Assembly (NCBI RefSeq): GCF_003025615.1
Contig: NZ_PYMJ01000001.1
Span: 1 to 64,000, forward strand
Length of the DNA: 64,000 nucleotides
Source of the DNA: Photobacterium frigidiphilum
GTDB lineage: Bacteria; Pseudomonadota; Gammaproteobacteria; Enterobacterales; Vibrionaceae
Direction of reading: 5' to 3'
The notes under the pieces are model-generated. The model was not told where the DNA came from, ran no database searches, and saw only the letters and a list, made by a program, of their open reading frames with translations. Numbering within the stretch: position 1 is the first letter of the stretch; each line of letters opens with the position of its first letter. The position numbers and the translations under genes are program-made. This document shows positions 44,682 through 53,471 of the stretch, one piece after another.

Positions 44682-46124
44682 TCAGTTAGCTACTTCCTGT
44701 AACTTATCATCTTGATCTATATCACCCTTGGCTTGGGCGCGCTTATAAAGTATTAACGTTAAGGTCAGTGGTACAGCCATAGCCACCAGCATAGCAATAA
44801 GATAAACCGTCCAATATTGTGGCTGAATGGATAAAATACCCGGTAATCCGCCCACACCGATGCCATTTGCCATCACGCCCGCGCTGCCACAAATACCCGC
44901 GGCTATAGCGGCACCTATCATTGCGCTTAACATTGGAAATTTGTATTTCAAATTGATGCCGTACATCGCAGGCTCAGTCACGCCTAAGAAAGCAGAAATA
45001 GCGGCAGGCACTGAAATTTCACGTTCATTGTGTTTTTTGCTGATCCAAATAATACCGACAACCGCAGAGGCTTGAGCAATGTTTGATAATGCAATAAGCG
45101 GCCAAATCGGTGTTCCGCCCATATCTTGCATCAACTGTAAATCCACAGCGTTGGTTGTATGGTGAATACCCGTGATAACCAATGGTGCGTAGAAAAAGGC
45201 GAAAACCATTGAACCAAGAACGGCAAAGTCACCTGTCATTGCAACTTTAGCGGCATAACCTACAGCATCGCCAATAGCACGACCGAATGGACCAATAAAT
45301 GCGTGCGCTAAGATAACGGCAAGAATCAACGAAATAAACGGCACGATCACTAGATATAAATAAGAAGGGATAATACGTTTAAGGTTGGTTTCTATAAACG
45401 CCAATGCCATACCGGCGAATATTGCCGGAATAACCTGCGCTTGGTAGCCCACTTTCTCTATCACAAACCAGCCGAAATCCCATACTTCTGGTACTTCTTT
45501 ACCTATCAGATAAGCATTCATTAACTGAGGCGAAACCAGAGTGATACCCAGCACAATACCCAGAATAGGCGTACCCCCAAGCTTTTTCACCGTAGCCCAA
45601 CACACACCAACGGGTAGGAAGAAGAAAATAGCTTCGCCAATCAGCCACAAGAACGAATGAACGGTTGACCAAAATTGACTAATTTCGACTAAAGTTTTGC
45701 CATCGAACATGCGAATATCGCCGATGACGTTACGGAAACCAAGAATCAGACCACCTGTAATGATTGCCGGTAATAGAGGCACAAAAATTTCAGCAAGGTG
45801 AGAAATACTTCTTTCAAGCAGGCTCATGTTCTGACGAGCGGCAACCTTGGCTTCTTCTTTTGATGCTCCCGCATTTCCCGTAATGTCGGATAACACCTTA
45901 TAGGCTTCATCAACTTCAGTGCCAATAACTACTTGGAACTGCCCCGCATTGGTGAAACAGCCTTTCACTGCTGGAATTTTCTCGATCTCTTTAACGTTTG
46001 CTCGCTCTGTATCGTTAAGAACAAAACGCAATCTGGTTAAACAGTGGCTAACGCTGGCAATATTGCCTGCGCCGCCAATCAGTTCAACCAAACGTTCAAT
46101 ATGCTGTCGATTTATTTTACTCAT
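44682..46124 (-). CDS. treB: PTS trehalose-specific EIIBC component
   Basis: The 480-residue permease imports and phosphorylates trehalose. The N-terminal EIIB domain has the phosphorylatable Cys in SVSHCLTRLRFVLN, followed by KGCFTNAGQFQVVIG. The EIIC part has about ten membrane spans with ITGGLILGFRNVIGDI, MNAYLIGKEVPEVWDFGWF, and GVTEPAMYGINLKYKFPM. It follows E. coli TreB closely from memory. No EIIA domain is fused, so it must use a shared EIIA as in E. coli. The start is MSKINRQ at 46124. An ATG at 46136 would add four residues. Two TreR operators lie upstream. Confidence 0.95.
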   Translation of the reverse strand: MSKINRQHIERLVELIGGAGNIASVSHCLTRLRFVLNDTERANVKEIEKIPAVKGCFTNAGQFQVVIGTEVDEAYKVLSDITGNAGASKEEAKVAARQNMSLLERSISHLAEIFVPLLPAIITGGLILGFRNVIGDIRMFDGKTLVEISQFWSTVHSFLWLIGEAIFFFLPVGVCWATVKKLGGTPILGIVLGITLVSPQLMNAYLIGKEVPEVWDFGWFVIEKVGYQAQVIPAIFAGMALAFIETNLKRIIPSYLYLVIVPFISLILAVILAHAFIGPFGRAIGDAVGYAAKVAMTGDFAVLGSMVFAFFYAPLVITGIHHTTNAVDLQLMQDMGGTPIWPLIALSNIAQASAVVGIIWISKKHNEREISVPAAISAFLGVTEPAMYGINLKYKFPMLSAMIGAAIAAGICGSAGVMANGIGVGGLPGILSIQPQYWTVYLIAMLVAMAVPLTLTLILYKRAQAKGDIDQDDKLQEVAN

Positions 46125-46191
46125 GCCAATGTCCATTATGTTGTGAGGGTACGCTTAGCTTATTTTTATCTTTAGTTTTAACTTTAATCAA

Positions 46192-46205
46192 TGGGAACAT
46201 TCCCA
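46192..46205. promoter_or_regulatory. TreR operator, proximal
   Basis: TGGGAACATTCCCA, palindromic apart from the central CA, equals the GGGAACGTTCCC-type operator known for enteric TreR. It is 68 bp before treB. Confidence 0.85.
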
Positions 46206-46247
46206 CCAACTGGCGATTATAATGACAAAACACTCGCAAACATTAAA

Positions 46248-46261
46248 TGGGAACATTCCCA
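46248..46261. promoter_or_regulatory. TreR operator, distal
   Basis: A second identical TGGGAACATTCCCA lies 56 bp from the first, near the treR end. Two identical sites could allow cooperative or looped repression of treBC. Confidence 0.83.
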
Positions 46262-46359
46262 TAACGTGAAAGAGTTCACAAATAGAGAGCGATTTTTCAC
46301 TCTTAGTGTTTATATAATTATGGCTTAATGCGACATTAGGAAGAAGCTCAATACAAAAT

Positions 46360-47310
46360 CTATTGAGCAATCATGGCTTTTTGCGTGAGGTGTGTGACAT
46401 CGTGGCAACCAGCGAGTTGCTTGATAAGTAAAGAGGCCGACGCCTTACCTGCAGCATAATAACCAGGATCAATACTGAAGGTATTGGGAAATATAAAAGA
46501 CAATAAATCCGTTGCGCCCACACCAGAAACCAATACATCACTGCGGTCTAATTCTTGTAAACGCTTCGCCACTCCCATCGCTAACGTGTCACTTGCACAC
46601 ACAATCGCTTCGGTTTCAGGCTTAAGCACATGATCTGTCAGTTCATAAGCGCTTTCATGACTAAGTTGGCCAGTCTGATAACTTGGTTCAATATTGGCAG
46701 ATTCACAATATTCAATATACGCATTGAGGCGCATTAAACCTGTCGTTTTATCGCTAGGATCAACACCGATAAAACTAATGTGCTGCTTACCCTGCTGTTG
46801 AAGGTTAGCCATTGCCAGCTCAATAATGCCATAATTATCGTAACCAACAGATGAGATCTGTCCGGTGTCCACCGCAATAACAACGGCTTTGTGATTCAAA
46901 CTTTCCACAATCGACAAGTCACAACCGCTAAAGCCAAATAAAATCACCCCATCTACATTGCGCTTTTGCAGTACAGACAAATGCTCGTTGGTTTTTTCAG
47001 CACTAAATTGGCTTTCCATAATGACGGCATCATAACCTGCCGCATAAATCACATCCAAAATACCACTCACCGCTTTGTTCTCTGAGGGAGAATCTAGCCG
47101 TGAAATAATAACCCCCACCACTTTCGCACTGCCGCCTCGCATCGCTTGGGCTGATTTAGATGGCACAAAACCTGATTCTTGAATGACTTGTTCAACTCTT
47201 TCTCGGGTTTCAATCTTCACTTTTGGATCATTGGTTAACACACGTGAAACGGTGGATTTGCCAACCCCAGCTAACTTTGCAATATCTAAAATGGTGAGTT
47301 TTCTAGTCAT
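46360..47310 (-). CDS. treR: Trehalose operon repressor
   Basis: The 316-residue LacI-family regulator has an N-terminal HTH (TILDIAKLAGVGKSTVSRVL) and hinge (SAQAMRGGSAKVVGVIISRL), then a periplasmic-binding-like effector domain (DGVILFGFSGCDL, HISFIGVDPSDKTTG, AIVCASDTLAMGVAKRLQEL). Position next to treB and two matching operators identify it as TreR, which is relieved by trehalose 6-phosphate. It precedes treB on the same strand, with the operators in the 235-bp gap between the genes, so treBC would have a TreR-controlled promoter of their own. Confidence 0.92.
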   Translation of the reverse strand: MTRKLTILDIAKLAGVGKSTVSRVLTNDPKVKIETRERVEQVIQESGFVPSKSAQAMRGGSAKVVGVIISRLDSPSENKAVSGILDVIYAAGYDAVIMESQFSAEKTNEHLSVLQKRNVDGVILFGFSGCDLSIVESLNHKAVVIAVDTGQISSVGYDNYGIIELAMANLQQQGKQHISFIGVDPSDKTTGLMRLNAYIEYCESANIEPSYQTGQLSHESAYELTDHVLKPETEAIVCASDTLAMGVAKRLQELDRSDVLVSGVGATDLLSFIFPNTFSIDPGYYAAGKASASLLIKQLAGCHDVTHLTQKAMIAQ

Positions 47311-47813
47311 AACTTCATTCTGGCTTATAAGAACAGTTTCATTGTCGCCGTCGGCATCAATAATTCAATCCTTTTTGTTATTAAAAAAGAAAAACGCTTC
47401 ATTCATCCACTTTTTTCATTAAAAATGCTTTTTTTATCAACACTCATGCCTGTGGCAACGCAACTATTGCAAAAAGGTATAGTCTTATAAAAAGTACCAT
47501 AAGATAACAGAATGACTTTGATAGTAAGTAGTTGGGCTAAATATGACTAAAAACGTTTAAGTGAACGTTATCAATGTATGCCACCTTTTTTGTTCAGCTT
47601 TGAAAAAACTGACAATATCCAAACAAAAAAGGGAGCAACATCAGATAAGTTGTATTTTGTACGATAAATTAGACTTAAGATCTGCGATAGCTTGAAAAGC
47701 TTTAACGCTATACCCATATCTTTTAGTAATAAAAAATAAAAATAACTTTGTGCTAGCATTTTTCTCCTCCATTTTTCTCGTAATGCACACAGGGTACAAA
47801 ACCAAGGATTATT
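47311..47813. other. 503-bp divergent intergenic region
   Basis: It contains the treR upstream region and the leader of the CARF nuclease gene. AAGGA stands 6 bases before that ATG. I found no repeat, hairpin or small gene; minus-strand frames here overlap the CARF gene and look like chance. No CRISPR-like repeats are present. Confidence 0.5.
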
Positions 47814-48986
47814 ATGAATACTCACGTTGGCATTATCGATCAAGATCCCGTTAGGTTGATCACCCCTTTGCTTGATCACGGCATTCCTGCCGATAGAATG
47901 ATCTTTATTGGCACTCCCAGCCAAAAAGCACAATATGAACGCCTCGCATCCATACTGACACCACGTAATATTGATGCTGAATTTTTTGAAATACCAGATT
48001 CAATTAATATTACTTGCCTTCGCGAACGCCTAAATTCTTTAGCTGATGATCTAAAAAAGAATCATCAAGAAGTATGGTTTAACGCGAGCTGTGGATTACG
48101 TCACCGTTTACTGTCTGCTTATGAAGTATTCCGTACGTTTCATTGGCCTATCTATGTTATCGAACCTTATAGCGATGAGATGTGCTGGTTATACCCGTCT
48201 GATCGCAAACAGCAGCAGGTTGAAGATCGCATTCAATTAAGCGATTACTTAACAATATTTGGTGCGCGTTGTGAGCTACCAGAAACAACAGTAACCGATG
48301 AGCTCAATGACCAACTATGGGATTTGGGGCAGCGTTGGGCGGGTTCGGCGTTAGAATTAGGGCCTGGACTGGCCACATTGAATTACCTCGCGACTACGTG
48401 CCGTAAAGAACAAAAATTAGATGTCGGTTTAAGCGAAAAGCAACAAGGCTACAAAGAATTAGGCATGCTAATTAATGATTTGCATGAAACTGGTTTAGCG
48501 ACTTACGAAAATGGCATTCTTACTTTTAAACACGAAGAAGCCCGTCGTTTTGCTAATGGTGAGTGGTTAGAAAATCTGGTTCATAGTACGGTTCGTGCAA
48601 TACAAAACGAGTTACCAACCATTCAAGACCATTCATTAAACGTGCAAGTTTACCGTAAGATTGGGGAGCGTGAAGTACGTAACGAACTCGATGTGGCAAC
48701 ACTGGTTAATAACAAGCTGCATATTATTGAATGTAAAACGAAAGGCATGCGTGACGACGGTGATGATACGCTCTATAAACTGGAATCATTACGTGACCTA
48801 CTTGGCGGCTTACAAGCACGAGCAATGCTAGTGAGTTTCCGCCCATTACGTCATCACGATTTAGTTCGTGCACAAGATTTAGGTTTAGCGATTATTGGCC
48901 CTGATCAGTTAGGTGAATTACAAACTCACTTACATAACTGGTTAAAAGGTGCAGGTGGCCAGCCGCACGATCACAATATTGCCTAA
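47814..48986 (+). CDS. CARF-domain nuclease, Card1/DUF1887 family (VC1899-like)
   Basis: The 390-residue protein belongs to DUF1887, whose V. cholerae member VC1899 it resembles closely from memory. Residues 1-~140 form a CARF domain (HVGIIDQDPVRLITPLLDHG, then VWFNASCGLRHRLLSAYEVF as the ligand loop). A helical linker (LELGPGLATLNYLATTCRKE) follows. The C-terminal PD-(D/E)xK nuclease has E291-L-D293 (VRNELDVA) and E306-C-K308 (HIIECKTKG). Card1/Can2 relatives are switched on by cyclic oligoadenylate from type III CRISPR complexes and then cut DNA and/or RNA. No CRISPR array or cas gene is visible in the window, so the activator is unclear. A good terminator follows. Confidence 0.92.
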   Translation: MNTHVGIIDQDPVRLITPLLDHGIPADRMIFIGTPSQKAQYERLASILTPRNIDAEFFEIPDSINITCLRERLNSLADDLKKNHQEVWFNASCGLRHRLLSAYEVFRTFHWPIYVIEPYSDEMCWLYPSDRKQQQVEDRIQLSDYLTIFGARCELPETTVTDELNDQLWDLGQRWAGSALELGPGLATLNYLATTCRKEQKLDVGLSEKQQGYKELGMLINDLHETGLATYENGILTFKHEEARRFANGEWLENLVHSTVRAIQNELPTIQDHSLNVQVYRKIGEREVRNELDVATLVNNKLHIIECKTKGMRDDGDDTLYKLESLRDLLGGLQARAMLVSFRPLRHHDLVRAQDLGLAIIGPDQLGELQTHLHNWLKGAGGQPHDHNIA

Positions 48987-49022
48987 CCCTTTATTTCACG
49001 AGCATTTCAATGATCAATAAAA

Positions 49023-49045
49023 AGCCACTGACAGTGGCTTTTTTA
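49023..49045 (+). terminator. Terminator after the CARF nuclease gene
   Basis: AGCCACTG (49023-49030) pairs with CAGTGGCT (49032-49039), followed by a run of T. Confidence 0.88.
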
Positions 49046-49090
49046 TACCCCGCAAACAGCTATTTCTTTTCTCACGGAATGATAAGCATA

Positions 49091-49120
49091 AAAAAACCGA
49101 TGCGCTGGCATCGGTTTTTA
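49091..49120. terminator. Terminator serving udp
   Basis: AAAAACCGATGC (49092-49103) pairs with GCATCGGTTTTT (49108-49119). It is symmetric and lies 57 bp beyond the udp stop. Confidence 0.88.
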
Positions 49121-49176
49121 AAATCGTGTAGTACTCGTTAACGATTAGATTACGCGTACAACACGCAAGTAATCAC

Positions 49177-49944
49177 TTACTCAGCTAGCATGCGACGAGC
49201 AGCATCAACAACCACTTTAATTGAACGCGTTTCAGTTGCTTTTAATAACGCGTGATCAGGGATTTCTTTCTGAGTGCGGTTTACAATAACACCCGCAACA
49301 CAGCCTGCACGTAGACCTGAACTTGCACACATAGTTAATAGCGTTGCTGATTCCATTTCGAAGTTCAACACGCCCATGTCTTGCCATTCTTGCATTGAAC
49401 CTTGGAAACGCTTAACAACACGACCACTGAATGTATCGTAACGCTCTTGACCTGGGTAGAACGTATCACTTGAAGCCGTTACGCCCGTGTGTACTGTTGC
49501 GCCTTCTTCTACAACAGCTTGCTTCATTGCAGTTGCCACATCGAAGTCAGCGACTGCAGGGAATTCCATTGGTGCAAAGTGTAAACTTGCGCCATCTAAA
49601 CGTACTGAACCTGTTGTTACAATCATATCGCCAACATTGATATGTGGCTGAATCGCACCTGTTGTACCAACACGTAGGAATGTACGAATACCAAGTTGTG
49701 CTAGCTCTTCTACTGCAATCGAAGTAGATGGGCCACCAATACCTGTAGAACACACAATTACAGTTTTACCGTCAAGTACACCACGGAACAATGTGTACTC
49801 ACGTGAACTTGCTAAAAACTCAGGGTTATCCATTAGGCTGGCGATTTTTTCTACACGCGCTGGATCACCTGGAATAATTGCTAATTCTGCGCCATTAAGA
49901 TCTGCTTTTGTCACACCTAAATGGAAAACTGTAATATCAGACAT
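49177..49944 (-). CDS. udp: Uridine phosphorylase
   Basis: The 255-residue enzyme phosphorolyses uridine to uracil and ribose 1-phosphate. Motifs: [78 protein letters not shown]. It resembles E. coli Udp over its full length. I chose the ATG at 49944 (MSDITVFH), because AAGGA is then 7 bases upstream; the earlier ATG at 49950 is too close to it. Two CRP-like sites 53 bp apart upstream suggest CRP activation with CytR as in E. coli. Confidence 0.95.
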   Translation of the reverse strand: MSDITVFHLGVTKADLNGAELAIIPGDPARVEKIASLMDNPEFLASSREYTLFRGVLDGKTVIVCSTGIGGPSTSIAVEELAQLGIRTFLRVGTTGAIQPHINVGDMIVTTGSVRLDGASLHFAPMEFPAVADFDVATAMKQAVVEEGATVHTGVTASSDTFYPGQERYDTFSGRVVKRFQGSMQEWQDMGVLNFEMESATLLTMCASSGLRAGCVAGVIVNRTQKEIPDHALLKATETRSIKVVVDAARRMLAE

Positions 49945-50097
49945 AATCATATCCTTGTTATTGTTTATGGCTCTGCATAGGGGAATCAGAGGTTTATTAA
50001 TAATATTGTAATGTTTAGGCAGTATTCAAATCTGTTACAACAAATTGAACACTCTCAAAACACAAAGCAACGATAGCCTATAGAACCGCACTTTTGA

Positions 50098-50111
50098 GTG
50101 ACCAAAGTCAC
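50098..50111. promoter_or_regulatory. CRP-like site 1 of udp
   Basis: GTGA-CCAAAG-TCAC matches the CRP core. If centred at -41.5, transcription would start near 50063, and a TATCGT hexamer (minus strand, 50075-50070) falls at the expected -10. Confidence 0.6.
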
Positions 50112-50150
50112 AACTAACAAAAGACACCTAATTACATCTCTCACTAAAAA

Positions 50151-50164
50151 GTGACAGCGATCAC
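50151..50164. promoter_or_regulatory. CRP-like site 2 of udp
   Basis: GTGA-CAGCGA-TCAC lies exactly 53 bp centre-to-centre from the first site, the spacing known for tandem CRP sites that cage CytR in enteric nucleoside promoters. Confidence 0.6.
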
Positions 50165-50250
50165 GTTAAATCGATTGCGCGTGCTTAATATCACAAAAAT
50201 AAAACATCACAAAAAACAGGTAAAACATTTTTATCGACACAATAAATAAG

Positions 50251-50284
50251 AAAAACCCTCTACCTTTTTCAAGATAGAGGGCTT
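50251..50284 (-). terminator. Terminator after zntA
   Basis: CCCTCTACC (50256-50264) pairs with GATAGAGGG (50273-50281) with one mismatch. A T run follows on the minus strand. Confidence 0.82.
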
Positions 50285-50337
50285 AATTATATTACTTAGT
50301 TACTTCATAGCGATTACTGAATTTTCACTCAGTTTAC

Positions 50338-52824
50338 TTAGACTTTGTTCTTTGGTTCAAAGCGAAGCAATCTTAATGCATTCAACGTCACTAACGCAGT
50401 CGCACCACTGTCAGCTAAAACAGCTACCCACAATCCAGTTAAACCAAATAACGTTGTCACTAAGAAAATCGCTTTCAGACCTAATGCTAACCCAATGTTT
50501 TGACGAATATTATTTAAGGTCGCTTTAGATAGCTCAATCATCACTGGCAATTCTGATAAGCGGTTATGGGTAAGCGCTGCATCTGCAGTTTCTAAAGCCA
50601 CATCTGTTCCGCCGCCCATGGCAATACCAATCGAAGCCGTTTTCATTGCTGGGGCATCATTAATACCATCACCGACCATAGCAACATGCGATTTTTCATT
50701 CGCAAGTTGTACTTCCGTCACTTTATCAGCAGGCAACAAGCCAGCGCGGTACTCAATACCAATCTCGCCCGCAATGGCGGCAGCTGCACGTGGGTTATCA
50801 CCCGTTAACATTACTGCCTTTATTCCCATTTTCTTCAGAGCAGATACCGCTTGAGCAGCATCATCACGTAAATTATCACGCCATGCGATCATACCAACAG
50901 CAATGCCATCTCGTACCACTACAACCAATGTTTTACCTTGTGCCTCAAGCGCTAATACTTGAGCGTTTTGCTCGTTAGTCAATATAACGGATTCTGTTAA
51001 TCGGTCTGCAGCACATAGCAATACCGTCTCACCATTTATAATGCCTTGTATGCCACGTCCAGGTAGAGCTTCACGTTCTGCCGCTTCAATCACCGTTAAA
51101 CCACGATCTTGTGCTGCTTTTACCACGGCCATTGCCAGAGGATGTAATGAACCCATTTCAACCGCAGCAGATTGCGCCAACAGTTTATCGTCGTTGCCAT
51201 CCCAGCTTACAAGGTCTGTCATTACAGGTTTACCCTGCGTTAATGTTCCTGTTTTATCAAACGCAATAGTCTCAATATGGCCTAATTGCTCTAACGCTGC
51301 ACCGCCTTTAATTAAGGCACCTCGTCGTGCGGCTGCCGCTAACCCTGATGTAATGGCAGCTGGCGTTGAAATTACTAATGCACACGGGCATGCGATCAAT
51401 AGCAATGTTAAGCCTCGGTAGATCCACTCATCCCAAGATTGTGCAAACAGCAAAGGTGGAATCACAATAACCAAAGCAGCAAACACGATCATTGCCGGAG
51501 TATACCAACGACTAAAGCGGTCTAAAAAGCGCTCAAGTGGGGCTTTACGTGATTCTGCATCTTCAATCAGATGTAGAATACGATCAATTGCGTTCTCACC
51601 TTGTTCTGAAATGATGGTTAAGCGCGCAACCTTGTCAACCACTAGCGAGCCGGCCATGACTTTCTCGCCAGGTATATGTTCAACAGGAACCGATTCACCT
51701 GTAAGAGCACTTTCATCAAAGCTAGCAATAATATCAAGTAACTGTGCATCCGCAGGCAAACGCGAACCCGGAGCCACTTCAATCACATCACCTTTCTGTA
51801 AATCTTCGGCAGCAATCTTCACTCTTGTACCATCAGCACGAATAACCGTTGCTTCTTCTGGCACCAGATCCATCAAAGCTTTTACACCACTACGTGCGCG
51901 AGCCGAGGCGTATCCTTCCAACTGTTCCCCGATAAGAAATAATAACAACACCATTGCTGCTTCGGCGGTTTCACCTAAGTACAATGCACCGATGGCTGCA
52001 ATGCTCATCAAGGTTTCAATCGAAAACGGTGTGCCTGATTTAGCTAATACAACGGCTTTTTTAGCTATTGGGAATAAGCCTAAAATGCTGGTCAGAGTGA
52101 ACGCTATTAAGCCCATCTGTTCAGACACTTGGCTTACCAGAAATGACACCGCCATCATGCTTGCAATGGCAATAACTGCGAAATTTTGCTTTATAAAATG
52201 AGGCTTTTCTTGTTTTTGTTGTGATTTACGCCCAGTGATTAATTGGAACCCGGTTTTTTTCGCTTTGGCTTCAATCGCTTCAACCATATCGGCTGACTGA
52301 CAATTTACCACCAGCTTTTCTGTTGCAAACATCACTTTGGCACGTTCGACACCATCAAGGGTCATGAGTGACTTTTCAAGTTTGCTCGCACAGCTTGGAC
52401 AATCCATACCCAGTACTTTCCAGCTTTGGCTATGGCCTAAATTTGATTGCGTTAGCTGTTCTTCAAGCTTTTTTTCTTCTTCTTTCTGCTGTTCTAACGA
52501 AACGTTAGATGTACTACAGCAAGATGTTGAACAGCTGCTTTCACTTACAGGGGCACGTTGATGATCATGCTGTTCATCCTTTGAATGCGAATGCTGATGA
52601 GTGGGCGAAACGTCATAAAGATGAGGAGAACTGGAGGCAGGACCTTCAGCATTTGAATCACCATCGCCATTACTTTCTGTTTCAGTTGATACAACAGTCG
52701 CGGTATTTGTCGCACTACAACAATCGGTTGATGTGCACGCTTCTACTTGAACAGAGTTACTCTGCACCGCTGTAGGTGTAATGCTATGGATATGAGTTTT
52801 TTTATTATTGCATTGAGCACACAT
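50338..52824 (-). CDS. zntA: Zn/Cd/Pb-exporting P1B-type ATPase
   Basis: The 828-residue pump has an unusual N-terminal ~130 residues rich in Cys and His (CTSTDCCSAT, HQHSHSKDEQHDHQ, CSTSCCSTS), then one heavy-metal-associated domain with C142-P-S-C145. The actuator has TGES, the membrane metal site is CPC near residue 479, the phosphorylated Asp is D523 in DKTGTLT, and MVGDGINDAPA completes the ATP site. The CPC motif with these features indicates soft divalent metal export. The promoter upstream has MerR-type geometry, fitting ZntR control, but zntR is not in the window. AAGGAG precedes the ATG. Confidence 0.94.
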   Translation of the reverse strand: MCAQCNNKKTHIHSITPTAVQSNSVQVEACTSTDCCSATNTATVVSTETESNGDGDSNAEGPASSSPHLYDVSPTHQHSHSKDEQHDHQRAPVSESSCSTSCCSTSNVSLEQQKEEEKKLEEQLTQSNLGHSQSWKVLGMDCPSCASKLEKSLMTLDGVERAKVMFATEKLVVNCQSADMVEAIEAKAKKTGFQLITGRKSQQKQEKPHFIKQNFAVIAIASMMAVSFLVSQVSEQMGLIAFTLTSILGLFPIAKKAVVLAKSGTPFSIETLMSIAAIGALYLGETAEAAMVLLLFLIGEQLEGYASARARSGVKALMDLVPEEATVIRADGTRVKIAAEDLQKGDVIEVAPGSRLPADAQLLDIIASFDESALTGESVPVEHIPGEKVMAGSLVVDKVARLTIISEQGENAIDRILHLIEDAESRKAPLERFLDRFSRWYTPAMIVFAALVIVIPPLLFAQSWDEWIYRGLTLLLIACPCALVISTPAAITSGLAAAARRGALIKGGAALEQLGHIETIAFDKTGTLTQGKPVMTDLVSWDGNDDKLLAQSAAVEMGSLHPLAMAVVKAAQDRGLTVIEAAEREALPGRGIQGIINGETVLLCAADRLTESVILTNEQNAQVLALEAQGKTLVVVVRDGIAVGMIAWRDNLRDDAAQAVSALKKMGIKAVMLTGDNPRAAAAIAGEIGIEYRAGLLPADKVTEVQLANEKSHVAMVGDGINDAPAMKTASIGIAMGGGTDVALETADAALTHNRLSELPVMIELSKATLNNIRQNIGLALGLKAIFLVTTLFGLTGLWVAVLADSGATALVTLNALRLLRFEPKNKV

Positions 52825-52884
52825 AGGTCACTCTCCTTAATCACTATTTTTATTCTAGCTTGGTGGGCTTTTCCACCTGCAATA

Positions 52885-52916
52885 ACTATAAACCTTGGAG
52901 TTGAATCCAAGGTCAA
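52885..52916 (-). promoter_or_regulatory. MerR/ZntR-type promoter of zntA
   Basis: On the minus strand TTGACC (-35, 52916-52911) and TATAGT (-10, 52890-52885) are 20 bp apart. The 22-bp dyad 52892-52913 (half ACCTTGGA) sits in the overlong spacer and overlaps the -35. This is the classic layout for activation by DNA distortion by ZntR-like regulators. Confidence 0.82.
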
Positions 52917-52917
52917 T

Positions 52918-52948
52918 AAAAAAGCCAAAATAATTTATTTTGGCTTTC
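52918..52948 (-). terminator. Terminator after the receiver gene, abutting the zntA promoter
   Basis: AAAGCCAAAATAA pairs with TTATTTTGGCTTT. On the minus strand TTTTTTATT follows, ending the kinase/receiver operon. It touches the zntA -35 region. Confidence 0.75.
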
Positions 52949-52987
52949 TGTTGTTCATAAATATTTGAATATGATGAAAAAGTATAA

Positions 52988-53461
52988 CTAGCGTAAGCGC
53001 CTAAAGATAACACCGTTATCCAGTATGTCAGTCCAAGGTTGGTAGTCTAACCCCATATCAAATATATACTCTGTGATTAGACTTCGTGCAGATGTCAGTA
53101 AAACTTCTGCTTTCCACGGTTTTTCAAAATAACTTTCGATACGGGCACGGTTTATTGCCGCAATCGTATCTTGATGGGTTGCTTGCCCTGTCAGTAATAC
53201 TTTTTTGGTACGAAGGAAACGTGAGTCTTGTGATATTTCGGTTAATAACTCGACACCGGTTTTCCCTGGCATAACATGGTCTGAGATCACTAAAGCGATA
53301 AACTCACCTTCTGCATCTAGTTCGTCCATTAGCTCTAATGCTTCATCAGCCGACTCACAATCTTCAACATGAAAGTAATCATTTAACGGTGCTAAATCTT
53401 TAAGTACAGCGCTAAGCACTTCCCTCTGGTCATCTACACAGATGATATTTAACTTTTCCAT
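52988..53461 (-). CDS. Stand-alone receiver protein, module 1
   Basis: The 157-residue CheY-like receiver (NIICVDDQREVL) has acidic pocket D10/D11, phosphoacceptor D61 (VISDHVMPGKTG), T91 (KKVLLTGQA) and K114 (FEKPWKA), plus a ~35-residue tail (SLITEYIFDMGLDYQPWTDI) with no DNA-binding domain. It is the last gene of a three-gene unit: DASS transporter, cNMP-like sensor kinase, receiver, with 20 and 10 bp gaps. The start at 53461 has GAGGGA upstream and aligns with its paralogue at 62509. Output is presumably by protein interaction or as a phosphate shuttle. Confidence 0.88.
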   Translation of the reverse strand: MEKLNIICVDDQREVLSAVLKDLAPLNDYFHVEDCESADEALELMDELDAEGEFIALVISDHVMPGKTGVELLTEISQDSRFLRTKKVLLTGQATHQDTIAAINRARIESYFEKPWKAEVLLTSARSLITEYIFDMGLDYQPWTDILDNGVIFRRLR

Positions 53462-53471
53462 AACCGTCCCT

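Noticed and set aside
47571-47933. 120-codon minus-strand frame upstream of the CARF nuclease gene
   Set aside because: It overlaps the 5' end of the CARF gene, has no ribosome site and composition unlike protein.
51041-52201. Long plus-strand frames opposite zntA
   Set aside because: They mirror the strongly coding zntA frame and show no family motif.
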